Part shown: positions 18,764-26,929 of the stretch, piece by piece
Layout of the letters: every line of letters starts with the position of its first letter
Numbering within the stretch: position 1 is the stretch's first letter
Origin: JBEEJZ01 sp046046915
GTDB taxonomy: Bacteria > Pseudomonadota > Gammaproteobacteria > Burkholderiales > Burkholderiaceae_C
Reading direction: 5' to 3'
Assembly (NCBI GenBank): GCA_046046915.1
Contig: JBJOIT010000023.1
Location: forward strand, 1 to 47,319
Length of the DNA stretch: 47,319 nucleotides
Notes under the pieces: generated by a model
The model's input: the letters and a program-made list of their open reading frames with translations, nothing else
Told to the model about the DNA's origin: nothing
Databases searched by the model: none
Program-made: the position numbers and the translations under genes

Positions 18764-19615
18764 TCATGATGTCAAAGCGTACAGCATCATGGCCAATGGC
18801 AATGTTGGCAACAGCGCATCCACCCGATCGAGCACGCCACCGTGGCCAGGAAGCAAGCCACTGCTGTCTTTCACTCCAGCGCTGCGCTTGACCAACGATT
18901 CCAGCAAGTCGCCCACCACGCTCATGGTCACCATGAACGCGATGCCTATCATCATCATCCATACGCCCTGGTTCATTAAGCGGGAGTACAAGCTTGGAAC
19001 CGATACGCCCAAGGCAACATCCAGGTAATTCCAAATCGTCGCTACAAGGGCGACACCCAAAGCACCGCCCAATGCGCCCTCCCAGCTTTTGCCCGGACTG
19101 ATGCTGGCCGCCAACTTGCGATGAATGAAGCGACCACCCCACTTTCGGCCTGCGAAGTAGGCGGAAATATCAGCGACCCACACGAGCACCATCGCGGACA
19201 TCAAAAAGTTAATGCCTATCACTCGAGCTTGGGAAACCGCTAACCAGGATAGCGCCAGAAGAAGGACGCCCAACACCTGCCGAACGACCGGTGGAATAGG
19301 CTGCCATGCAGGGACGCCCCTCGCCATCAACCAAGCCCCCGCCAGCACCCAAAAAGCGCCGGTCAACACCCACAGTGGGAGTATCAGCTTGGTCAGCCCC
19401 CAAACCGACCATACACCGAGGCACAGCAGCAAACAGGCGGCGGCAGGCAAAAGTGCCATACGTTTGCCCAGGCCGTTCAGTTGCCCCCACTCCCAGGCGG
19501 CGGCAACGATCAAGACCAAGGCGATGACACAAAATGGCTCAGGACTTGGGTAGAAAAGTGCAGGCAACAACACCATAAGTAGTGCGATGGCCGTCATGAC
19601 GCGTTGCTTGAGCAT
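18764..19615 (-). CDS. cdsA: Phosphatidate cytidylyltransferase
   Basis: CdsA makes CDP-diacylglycerol from phosphatidic acid and CTP at the inner membrane, the branch point of phospholipid synthesis. The 283-residue polytopic protein has about eight hydrophobic segments. The C-terminal family signature is visible in the DSSGLLPGHGGVLDRVDA stretch, and the acidic DISAYFAGRKWG segment precedes it. The ATG directly abuts the uppS stop codon with no gap. Confidence 0.95.
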   Translation of the reverse strand: MLKQRVMTAIALLMVLLPALFYPSPEPFCVIALVLIVAAAWEWGQLNGLGKRMALLPAAACLLLCLGVWSVWGLTKLILPLWVLTGAFWVLAGAWLMARGVPAWQPIPPVVRQVLGVLLLALSWLAVSQARVIGINFLMSAMVLVWVADISAYFAGRKWGGRFIHRKLAASISPGKSWEGALGGALGVALVATIWNYLDVALGVSVPSLYSRLMNQGVWMMMIGIAFMVTMSVVGDLLESLVKRSAGVKDSSGLLPGHGGVLDRVDALLPTLPLAMMLYALTS

Positions 19616-20377
19616 TTAATGTGTCTCCTGGCAATCCTCACCAGTCAATTGAGCAGAGGTCTTGCCAAAACGCCGCTCTCGCTGACCATAAGAGGCGATC
19701 GCCGCGTCGAGATCACGCTCATGGAATTCGGGCCAAAGGCGATCGCTGAAAACAAACTCAGCGTAAGCCGATTGCCAAAGCAAAAAATTGCTGATCCGAA
19801 ATTCTCCGCCCGTGCGAATCACCAAATCCGGATCGCACACATGCCCAAGTGCCAAGTGGGCCGACAGGTTTTTTTCGGTGACCTCCTGGCCCGCAGCAGC
19901 CACTCTTTGCGCCGCTTGGACAATATCCCAGCGACCGCCGTAATTGAAGCAGATATTCAAGATCAGCCGACTGTTGACAGCCGTGGTTGCTTCCGCCTCA
20001 GCCAGGACAGCTTGAACCTTGGTGGACAAGGCCTCTCGATTCCCGACAAAGTAGATACGGACACCTTCTGCGTTGAGCTTGGGAACCTCTCGCGACACTG
20101 CAAAAACGAGCAGATCCATCAGGCCAGACACTTCTTCCGCTGGGCGGCTCCAGTTTTCGGAGGAAAAGGCAAACACAGTCAGGACATCTACACCGCGGTC
20201 AGCACAAGCTTTGGCTACCTTGCGTAGCGCATCGATACCCCGCTTATGCCCTGCAATCCGGGGCAAGAATCGCTTGGCCGCCCATCGCCCATTGCCATCC
20301 ATGACAATGGCGACATGGCTGGGGCAAACGCTCATGCGCCCAACCTCGCGAAAGCCACCATCAGACGCACCAATCAC
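19616..20377 (-). CDS. uppS: Undecaprenyl (isoprenyl) diphosphate synthase
   Basis: UppS condenses eight isopentenyl units onto farnesyl diphosphate to make the C55 carrier for peptidoglycan and O-antigen. The 253-residue cis-prenyltransferase has the catalytic motif VAIVMDGNGRWA near residues 22-33, the FAFSSENWSRP loop, and the C-terminal RTGGEFRISNFLLWQ and EFVFSDRLWPEF motifs. The GTG at 20377 overlaps the frr stop (GTGA). An internal ATG 14 codons later is an alternative start. Confidence 0.96.
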   Translation of the reverse strand: MIGASDGGFREVGRMSVCPSHVAIVMDGNGRWAAKRFLPRIAGHKRGIDALRKVAKACADRGVDVLTVFAFSSENWSRPAEEVSGLMDLLVFAVSREVPKLNAEGVRIYFVGNREALSTKVQAVLAEAEATTAVNSRLILNICFNYGGRWDIVQAAQRVAAAGQEVTEKNLSAHLALGHVCDPDLVIRTGGEFRISNFLLWQSAYAEFVFSDRLWPEFHERDLDAAIASYGQRERRFGKTSAQLTGEDCQETH

Positions 20378-20934
20378 ACCGCCATGATGTCTTGTTCTTT
20401 GCCTGCAACAAGCTGATCAATCTCTGCAATGTGCCGGTCTGTGATCTTTTGAATGTCGGCTTCCGAACGTTTTTGATCGTCTTCAGAAGCCAATTTGTCC
20501 TTCACCAGTTTCTTGACTGACTCGTTTGCGTCACGACGCAAATTACGAACAGCAATCTTGGCGTTTTCCCCCTCACCTCGAACGACCTTGGTCAATTCGC
20601 GGCGTCGCTCTTCAGACATAGGAGGCATGGGAACCCGAATCAAGTCACCCATGCTGGAAGGATTCAGGCCCAAATCGCTTTCGCGTATGGCTTTTTCAAT
20701 CTTGGCACCCATGCCCTTTTCCCAAGGCTGGATACTGATGGTGCGAGAGTCCAACAAAGCGACGTTGGCCACTTGGCTGATCGGCACGGGCGAGCCGTAG
20801 TAGTCCACTTGCACGGTATCGAGCAACGCAGGATTGGCACGACCTGTACGCACACGCGTCAGGTTGTTCTTGAAGGCCGCGATCGACTGATCCATCTTGC
20901 CTTGCATGGTCTTGCGTATGTCTTCAACTGTCAC
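20374..20934 (-). CDS. frr: Ribosome recycling factor
   Basis: RRF splits post-termination ribosomes together with EF-G. At 186 residues it is full length. It has the tRNA-mimicking three-helix bundle (residues 1-30 and 105-186) and the small beta domain (about 31-104, with TGRANPALLD and VDYYGSPVP). The order rpsB-tsf-pyrH-frr is one of the most conserved in bacteria. Confidence 0.97.
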   Translation of the reverse strand: MTVEDIRKTMQGKMDQSIAAFKNNLTRVRTGRANPALLDTVQVDYYGSPVPISQVANVALLDSRTISIQPWEKGMGAKIEKAIRESDLGLNPSSMGDLIRVPMPPMSEERRRELTKVVRGEGENAKIAVRNLRRDANESVKKLVKDKLASEDDQKRSEADIQKITDRHIAEIDQLVAGKEQDIMAV

Positions 20935-20994
20935 GGTACGTACTCCTTGAATCTTGGGGCCAGGTGCCCGACATATGGTTCGCGAACAGGCAAA

Positions 20995-21717
20995 TCAGGC
21001 GTAAACCAGTGTGCCCTCATCCTCGCCCATGACCACACGCTTCAGCGCGCCATGTTTGAAGATCGAAAACACCTTGATAGGTAACTTCTGGTCACGGCAC
21101 AAGGCAAAGGCAGCCGCATCCATGATGCCCAGGTTCTGCTGCATCGCGTCATTAAAAGAAATCTTGCTGTATCGGACAGCGCTGGGATCTTTTTTAGGAT
21201 CGGCGCTGTAGACCCCATCCACCTTGGTGGCCTTCAGCACAATCTGTGCACCGATTTCTGCCCCACGCAAAGCAGCGGCGGTGTCAGTTGTGAAAAATGG
21301 GTTCCCCGTGCCAGCGGCAAAGATCACCACTTTTCCTTCTTCCAGATACTGCAGGGCCTTAGGACGCACATAGGGCTCAACCACCTGGTCAATCGCAATT
21401 GCCGACATCACGCGCGCCGTGAGCCCCGCCTTGTTCATCGTGTCGCCGAGCGCCAGCGCGTTCATCACTGTCGCCAGCATGCCCATGTAGTCTGCGGTTG
21501 CGCGGTCCATACCCACCGATCCGCCAGCGACACCCCGAAAGATATTGCCTCCGCCGATCACAACGGCCACCTCAACGCCCAAACGCTTGATCTCCACCAC
21601 TTCATCCACCATACGCACGATGGTGTCGCGATTGATACCGAACGAGTCATCGCCCATCAGCGCCTCGCCAGAGAGTTTCAATAAGATCCGCGTGAAAGCT
21701 GGCTGAGGTTCTGACAT
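20995..21717 (-). CDS. pyrH: Uridylate kinase
   Basis: PyrH phosphorylates UMP to UDP and is the bacterial, amino-acid-kinase-fold UMP kinase. The 240-residue protein shows the ATP-site LLKLSGEALMG, the GGGNIFRG loop, and the FAAGTGNPFFTTDTAAALR region typical of the family. It sits between tsf and frr. Pyrimidine supply also appears in this window through carAB. Confidence 0.97.
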   Translation of the reverse strand: MSEPQPAFTRILLKLSGEALMGDDSFGINRDTIVRMVDEVVEIKRLGVEVAVVIGGGNIFRGVAGGSVGMDRATADYMGMLATVMNALALGDTMNKAGLTARVMSAIAIDQVVEPYVRPKALQYLEEGKVVIFAAGTGNPFFTTDTAAALRGAEIGAQIVLKATKVDGVYSADPKKDPSAVRYSKISFNDAMQQNLGIMDAAAFALCRDQKLPIKVFSIFKHGALKRVVMGEDEGTLVYA

Positions 21718-21777
21718 TCGGGCTCCTGATCTGAGAGTGGATAGGGTAGCTGGGCCGAACGGGGCCGGCCCAGAAAT

Positions 21778-22701
21778 TTAGCTTCCTTGCTTGGCCGCTG
21801 CTACCTGTGCAGCGACTTCGGCGGCGAAATCATCTACCTTCTTTTCGATACCTTCACCCACGACATAAAGGGTGAAACCCTTGACGGTGGTGCCTGCGGC
21901 CTTGAGCATTTGCTCCACGGTTTGCTTGTCGTTCTTTACAAAAGCCTGATTGAACAAGGAGACTTCCTTCAGGTACTTTTGAACACCGCCTTCAACACGC
22001 TTGGCAACGATCTCGTCCGATTGCACAGGCTTGCCTTCTGCCAAGGCCTTGGCCTTGTCTTCTGCTGCCTTTGCCTCGGCAACCGAGCGTTCACGTGCCA
22101 CCAGCTCAGCAGGCACATCGGCACTAGAGAGCGCTACAGGCTTCATTGCCGCCACGTGCATGGCTACATCCTTGGCGGCAGCATCAGCACCGTCAAACTC
22201 CACGACAACACCAATACGGGTGCCGTGCAGATAAGAAGCCAGCTTTGCGCCAGAGGCAAAACGCTTGAATCGACGGAAGCTCATGTTCTCGCCAATCTTG
22301 CCGATCAGACCCTTACGCACATCCTCAACGGTGGGGCCAAAGCCATCTTGGCTGTATGACAGAGCGCCCAAGGCTTCGATGTCTGCAGGATTGGATTTTG
22401 CGATCAGCTGAACAGCTGCGTTGGCCAGGGCCAGGAAACTATCGTTCTTAGTCACGAAATCGGTTTCGCAGTTCGTTTCCAGCAAAGCGCCCACATCGCC
22501 CTCGATGTAACTGGTGACCACACCTTCAGCAGTGATACGACCCGCAGCTTTACCAGCCTTGCTACCCAGTTTCACACGAAGCAATTCTTCAGCTTTGACC
22601 ATGTCGCCCTCAGCCTCGGTCAGCGCACGCTTGCACTCCATCATGGGCGCATCGGTCTTGCCACGCAGTTCAGCCACCATGCTTGCGGTAATTGCAGCCA
22701 T
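21778..22701 (-). CDS. tsf: Translation elongation factor Ts
   Basis: EF-Ts exchanges GDP for GTP on EF-Tu. The 307-residue protein has the N-terminal UBA-like domain (MAAITASMVAELRGKTDAPM), the LLETNCETDFVTKN motif at about 80-93 that inserts into EF-Tu, and the coiled-coil/dimerisation region. The frame is open eight codons further, but MAAITASMV is the family start and has GGAG six bases upstream. An intrinsic-terminator-like hairpin lies just upstream, between rpsB and tsf. Confidence 0.97.
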   Translation of the reverse strand: MAAITASMVAELRGKTDAPMMECKRALTEAEGDMVKAEELLRVKLGSKAGKAAGRITAEGVVTSYIEGDVGALLETNCETDFVTKNDSFLALANAAVQLIAKSNPADIEALGALSYSQDGFGPTVEDVRKGLIGKIGENMSFRRFKRFASGAKLASYLHGTRIGVVVEFDGADAAAKDVAMHVAAMKPVALSSADVPAELVARERSVAEAKAAEDKAKALAEGKPVQSDEIVAKRVEGGVQKYLKEVSLFNQAFVKNDKQTVEQMLKAAGTTVKGFTLYVVGEGIEKKVDDFAAEVAAQVAAAKQGS

Positions 22702-22733
22702 TTTTTTCTCCGTACTCAGTTTCAAGAAAATTT

Positions 22734-22761
22734 AAAAAAAAAGGGGCACAGCAGCCCCTTT
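22734..22761 (-). terminator. Intrinsic terminator or attenuator between rpsB and tsf
   Basis: On the minus strand a 7-8 bp GC-rich stem (AAGGGGC and GCCCCTT) with a 6-nt loop is followed by a run of nine T. It lies directly after the rpsB stop and 33 nt before the tsf ATG. The pair is normally co-transcribed, so it probably acts as a partial terminator that sets the S2 to EF-Ts ratio. Confidence 0.8.
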
Positions 22762-22779
22762 CTTGGGGTGAAGGGATAT

Positions 22780-23532
22780 TTAGGCTGCTGCCTCATCCAC
22801 TTCAACGTATTCGTCATCAGACTCAGCTGCAACGGCCTTCACCACATCGTCAACGGCGTTGGCACGACCTTCGATGATGGCATCCGCAATGCCGCGGGCG
22901 TACAGAGCGACCGCCTTGGAGGAGTCGTCGTTACCAGGAATCACGTAATCAATACCTTCGGGGGAATGGTTGGAATCGACCACACCAATCAGAGGAATAC
23001 CCAATTTACGAGCTTCGGCAACAGCAATTTTGTGATAACCAACGTCAATCACAAAGATGGCATCAGGCAACGCAGCCATATCCTGAATGCCGCCGATGTC
23101 TTTTTCGAGCTTCTCGAGTTCGCGAGCGAACATCAGTTGCTCTTTCTTGCTCATGCTGTCAAGGCCAGCTTCCTGCTGAACTTTCATGTCCTTCAGGCGC
23201 TTGATCGACGTCTTGACCGTCTTGAAGTTGGTCAGCATACCGCCCAACCAACGCTGATCGACGAATGGCACACCAGCACGCTGAGCTTCAGTAGCCAAGA
23301 TTTCCCGCGCCTGACGCTTGGTGCCGACCATCAAAATGGTGCCACGACGCGCCGTCAACTGCTTGACGAACTTGGAAGCCTCCTGGAACATCGGGAGGGA
23401 CTTTTCCAGGTTAATAATGTGGATTTTGTTGCGGTGACCGAAGATGAACGGTGCCATCTTGGGGTTCCAGAAGCGGGTTTGGTGACCAAAGTGGACGCCT
23501 GCTTCCAGCATTTCACGCATTGTGACTGACAT
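22780..23532 (-). CDS. rpsB: 30S ribosomal protein S2
   Basis: S2 binds late to the 30S head-body junction. The 250-residue protein has the opening MSVTMREMLEAGVHFGHQTRFWNPKM, shown here in two parts: MSVTMREMLEAG and VHFGHQTRFWNPKM. The central coiled coil lies at about 100-150, and IDVGYHKIAVAEARKLGIPLI is also typical. The frame extends 18 codons upstream, but the ATG at 23532 matches the family and has GGAG eight bases upstream. It is the first gene of the long superoperon that ends at 8489. Confidence 0.98.
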   Translation of the reverse strand: MSVTMREMLEAGVHFGHQTRFWNPKMAPFIFGHRNKIHIINLEKSLPMFQEASKFVKQLTARRGTILMVGTKRQAREILATEAQRAGVPFVDQRWLGGMLTNFKTVKTSIKRLKDMKVQQEAGLDSMSKKEQLMFARELEKLEKDIGGIQDMAALPDAIFVIDVGYHKIAVAEARKLGIPLIGVVDSNHSPEGIDYVIPGNDDSSKAVALYARGIADAIIEGRANAVDDVVKAVAAESDDEYVEVDEAAA

Positions 23533-23690
23533 GGTATTACTCCAAAGGTTATTTCTAAAATTCAGCTCACCGTCGAATGCCGTCATCGCCAGGGTACAAA
23601 ATCCCTATCGATTGGCTCTTCAACACCTTGTTGGAACTGATTTGCGATTTGCTTGCCACAAGGGCATACCCTCTGCAGCAAAGCCATGAG

Positions 23691-23699
23691 ACTATACCA
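23691..23699 (-). promoter_or_regulatory. Candidate rpsB promoter, extended -10
   Basis: The minus strand reads TGGTATAGT, an extended -10 (TGn followed by TATAGT) without a good -35. Transcription from here would give an rpsB leader of about 150 nt, in line with the autoregulatory S2 leaders known in proteobacteria. The fold was not verified. Confidence 0.4.
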
Positions 23700-23787
23700 T
23701 GTTCGTTCTGGCTACAGAGCACCCTGGCGGCGTGCCCCTCTAGGCCGCCAGAACAGCGTCAAAGGATACTTTTCCCAAACTTTCCTC

Positions 23788-25149
23788 ATGAAACCCATCC
23801 ACTTGCCCGACCTTCACGACCTGCGTGACGCCATACTTGCGGGCGCAACGACTTCACAAGCTGAATTGGACAAAGCGTGGGGCATCGCTCATTCCGATGT
23901 GTGTGAGCACGTTTTTTTGCGGCATCTTTCAGGCGATGCGCCTTTACAACCGGATATTGACCACTTAGCTCAGCTGCCACTGGCTGGATTGGCCGTCTCA
24001 GTCAAGGACCTTTTCGATGTGGCTGGCCAGGTCAGCTGCGCTGGATCGCTCATATTGGCCGACAGGCCCGCCGCCAAGGTGGACGCCACTGCCATCGCTC
24101 GACTCAAACGTGCTGGCGCAGCCATGATTGGGCGCACCAATATGACCGAATTTGCGTTCTCGGGTGTGGGGATCAATCCCCATATTGGGACCCCCGTGAA
24201 TCCAGCGGATCCTGATATTTCTCGGATTCCGGGAGGGTCATCCTCCGGAGCAGCTGTTTCGGTCGCTGTGGGTGCGGCGCACGTGGGCCTGGGCTCGGAC
24301 ACCGGGGGCTCGATCCGCATACCTGCCGCCTTGCAGGGGTTGGTGGGTTTCAAAAGCACGGCTTGCCTGGTGCCCAGCCAGGGTACCGTGCCTCTGTCCA
24401 AGAGCCTAGACACCGTCTGTGCCATCACTCGATCCGTGAGGGATGCTGTCTTGGCCCACGAAATTCTGGCTGCGCGCACCGTCATCAAAAGCCCTGCACC
24501 TCTTAATCAGTACAAATTGGCAGTGATCGAAAACCACTTCCTGGACGAACTGGACATCACTGTGGCCCGTGCCTTTGGGCGCAGCTTGGAGCAGCTGCAA
24601 AGTGCTGGTGCACGCATCACCAGAATCCATGCACAGGAACTGGACGAATTAGCAGCCATGAATGCCGGTGGGGGTCTTCCAGCGGCAGAAAGCTTCGCCT
24701 GGCACAAAGACTTGATTGAGCAGCATGGCAAGCAATACGACCCTCGGGTAATGGCGAGGATCCAGCGAGGGTCCGGCATGAGCGCATCTGATTACATTCA
24801 TCTAGTCGAACAGCGCGCAGATTGGATTCGGCGCATGCAAATGCGAATCTCAGGGTTTGATGCGATCCTGTCACCTACTGTGCCCATCGTGGCGCCGCCC
24901 ATCGGTGACGTGGCACCCGGCGCAGAACGCGATACGACCTTCTTCCGAATCAATGGCCTGCTGCTGCGCAACCCCAGCGTGGTCAATACCCTGGACGGTT
25001 GCGCCGCCTCCCTTCCCTGCCACGCGCTTGGAGAACTACCCGTAGGTTTGATGGTTTGGGCTGGAGCGCTACACGATGACACGGTATTGAACCTATCGCT
25101 GCTGATCGAAAAGGCGTTAAAAGCCCACGACGCTCACTCTTCACTCTGA
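23788..25149 (+). CDS. Amidase signature family protein
   Basis: A 453-residue amidase-signature hydrolase. The Ser-cisSer-Lys machinery is visible: Lys in LAVSVKDLFDVAG (about residue 72), the glycine-rich GGSSSGAAV, and the nucleophile Ser in GSDTGGSIRIPAAL. The frame is open back to 23653, but those 45 residues look non-coding, and the ATG at 23788 starts the homologous part. The substrate is unknown: AtzF/GatA-like proteins of this size hydrolyse amides, allophanate or ureido compounds. It is a stand-alone plus-strand gene divergent from rpsB; there is no gatB or gatC neighbour, so a role in tRNA amidation is unlikely. Confidence 0.88.
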   Translation: MKPIHLPDLHDLRDAILAGATTSQAELDKAWGIAHSDVCEHVFLRHLSGDAPLQPDIDHLAQLPLAGLAVSVKDLFDVAGQVSCAGSLILADRPAAKVDATAIARLKRAGAAMIGRTNMTEFAFSGVGINPHIGTPVNPADPDISRIPGGSSSGAAVSVAVGAAHVGLGSDTGGSIRIPAALQGLVGFKSTACLVPSQGTVPLSKSLDTVCAITRSVRDAVLAHEILAARTVIKSPAPLNQYKLAVIENHFLDELDITVARAFGRSLEQLQSAGARITRIHAQELDELAAMNAGGGLPAAESFAWHKDLIEQHGKQYDPRVMARIQRGSGMSASDYIHLVEQRADWIRRMQMRISGFDAILSPTVPIVAPPIGDVAPGAERDTTFFRINGLLLRNPSVVNTLDGCAASLPCHALGELPVGLMVWAGALHDDTVLNLSLLIEKALKAHDAHSSL

Positions 25150-25185
25150 CACAATCGAGATTCCTAGGCGTCACCGCAGCACTTT

Positions 25186-26028
25186 ATGAGCCCTGAACTT
25201 TCCAAAAAACTGGCTGCTGCTGTCGACAGCATGCCCGCGTTTCCCAAAAGCGTCGAAAAGATCCTGGAGCTGACTCGGGACGCCAATTGCACCCCCAAGG
25301 ATCTGGTGCAAGTGATTGATAAAGATCCTGTGGTGACGGTCAAAATTCTCAAGGTGGTGAATTCGGCTTACTACAGTCTGCCCAAGCAAATCACCTCGAT
25401 TGGCAATGCAGTGGTTTATCTGGGCTTCAACACCATCAAGAACTTGGCTTTGAGCATTGCAGCCATCGGCATGTTGCCTAAAAACAATGCCGCTCATTTC
25501 GATGCCGACCAGTATTTACTGCACTCTCTGGCAACGGCTGGCATAGCCAAAAAACTAGCGCTGCGCGTAGAGGATGCGGATCCAATGGACTGTTTTATTG
25601 CCGGATTGCTTCATGACTTCGGCAAGATGGTTTTTGCGCAGTTCATGCCAGCCGAATTTCGCAGAGCGCTGGAAATCAGCCATGCCAATCACTCGTCCTT
25701 ACACCTTGCATTGCAACAAACCATCGGCGTAGATCACGCCGTTGTCGGCGCCATGCTGGTCGAGAAGTGGCGATTTTCACCCGCCTTGATCGCCACCATC
25801 GGACGACAATTCGGCCCAGAGCCCAAGGACACTGACATGATTGCCTGCGTGTTTGGTGCCAATCAGATTGCCAAAAAAATGCAATTTGGATCTGCAGGCA
25901 ATGACTATATTGAGCCATTTCCCCCTGAGGTTGAGCGGCGACTGGGGGGGTCGATGGAAGAAGTGATGGCCCAACTCGGAGACCTCCAGCAGGTGTTCGA
26001 AGAAGCCCACGTTTTTGCCAAGTTGTAA
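25186..26028 (+). CDS. HDOD domain signalling protein
   Basis: A 280-residue single-domain HDOD protein. The domain covers about residues 10-215, with the typical PAFPKSVEKILEL, VIDKDPVVTVKILKVVNSA and GLLHDFGKMVF segments. HDOD proteins are relatives of HD phosphohydrolases that mostly act as adaptors in second-messenger signalling. Here the HD-x-GK residues are kept. There is no attached GGDEF, EAL or receiver domain. It lies 36 nt after the amidase and 16 nt before a metallo-beta-lactamase-fold gene, suggesting one transcript. Confidence 0.87.
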   Translation: MSPELSKKLAAAVDSMPAFPKSVEKILELTRDANCTPKDLVQVIDKDPVVTVKILKVVNSAYYSLPKQITSIGNAVVYLGFNTIKNLALSIAAIGMLPKNNAAHFDADQYLLHSLATAGIAKKLALRVEDADPMDCFIAGLLHDFGKMVFAQFMPAEFRRALEISHANHSSLHLALQQTIGVDHAVVGAMLVEKWRFSPALIATIGRQFGPEPKDTDMIACVFGANQIAKKMQFGSAGNDYIEPFPPEVERRLGGSMEEVMAQLGDLQQVFEEAHVFAKL

Positions 26029-26044
26029 GCCCTGAGGACTGGTT

Positions 26045-26929
26045 ATGCAGATCAAATTTTGGGGCGTCCGCGGGTCCATCGCCTCGCCAGGACCTAGAAC
26101 GGTGCGCTACGGCGGCAACACCACATGTATCGAGATCCGCACTGACGACAAGCAGCTGATCATTCTGGACGCCGGCACGGGCATCTTCCCGCTGTCGCAA
26201 ACCTTGTTGTCACAGATGCCGGTCACAGCGAATGTTCTCATTACCCACTCCCATTGGGACCACATACAAGGTTTACCGTTTTTCATCCCCAATTTCATTT
26301 CTGGTAACACCCTGCGCCTGCATGGTCCCTTCGATCCGGTATCCGGAAAAGGTGTGGAGGAAATGATGTCCGTCCAGCTCCAGTACAGCTATTTCCCGGT
26401 ACGAGAGGCAGAACTCAAGGCGCGGATTGAATATGTCACGGTGATGCCTGAGCAAAGTCTGAGCATCGGCTCGACCACCATCACGCCTTACATGTTGAAT
26501 CACCCGGTCATCAATTTGGGCTACCGGATTGAATGTCAGGGTAAGTCTGTCTTTTTCACTGGCGATCACGAACCGCCGTACAACATTTTTTCACCCGAAG
26601 ACGATGAGTACGCCGAATACCAGAGCTTTGTAGATGAAAGGCAGCGGTCCATCCTCAGCGCGATGCGAGGCGTTGACGTTCTGATTGCTGACTGCTCTTA
26701 CACCAAGCAAGAATACCCTGCCAAACAAGGTTGGGGGCACGGGACATATGACAGCAGCATTCAATACGCCCAATCATCAGGTGCTCGCCACTTGTTCTGT
26801 ACACACCACGAGCCAACACGCAGTGATGACCAGCTGCAGGCCGTCTTTGATGATGTGCGAAAGGATCATCCAAACCTAGGCAATCTCGACGTGCGACTTG
26901 CGCGTGAAGGTGATGTTTTTGAGTTTTAG
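26045..26929 (+). CDS. Metallo-beta-lactamase fold hydrolase
   Basis: A 294-residue MBL-fold protein. The metal motif HSHWDH is at residues 68-73, with further ligands expected in FFTGDHEP and the late CTHHEPTRSDD. The first strand MQIKFWGVRGSI is typical of a subgroup related to cyclic-nucleotide phosphodiesterases and RNase Z-like enzymes. No RNase J or lactamase-specific insert is seen. It follows the HDOD gene closely and overlaps the next gene by 17 nt. The substrate is unknown; a nucleotide second messenger is an inference from context. Confidence 0.85.
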   Translation: MQIKFWGVRGSIASPGPRTVRYGGNTTCIEIRTDDKQLIILDAGTGIFPLSQTLLSQMPVTANVLITHSHWDHIQGLPFFIPNFISGNTLRLHGPFDPVSGKGVEEMMSVQLQYSYFPVREAELKARIEYVTVMPEQSLSIGSTTITPYMLNHPVINLGYRIECQGKSVFFTGDHEPPYNIFSPEDDEYAEYQSFVDERQRSILSAMRGVDVLIADCSYTKQEYPAKQGWGHGTYDSSIQYAQSSGARHLFCTHHEPTRSDDQLQAVFDDVRKDHPNLGNLDVRLAREGDVFEF

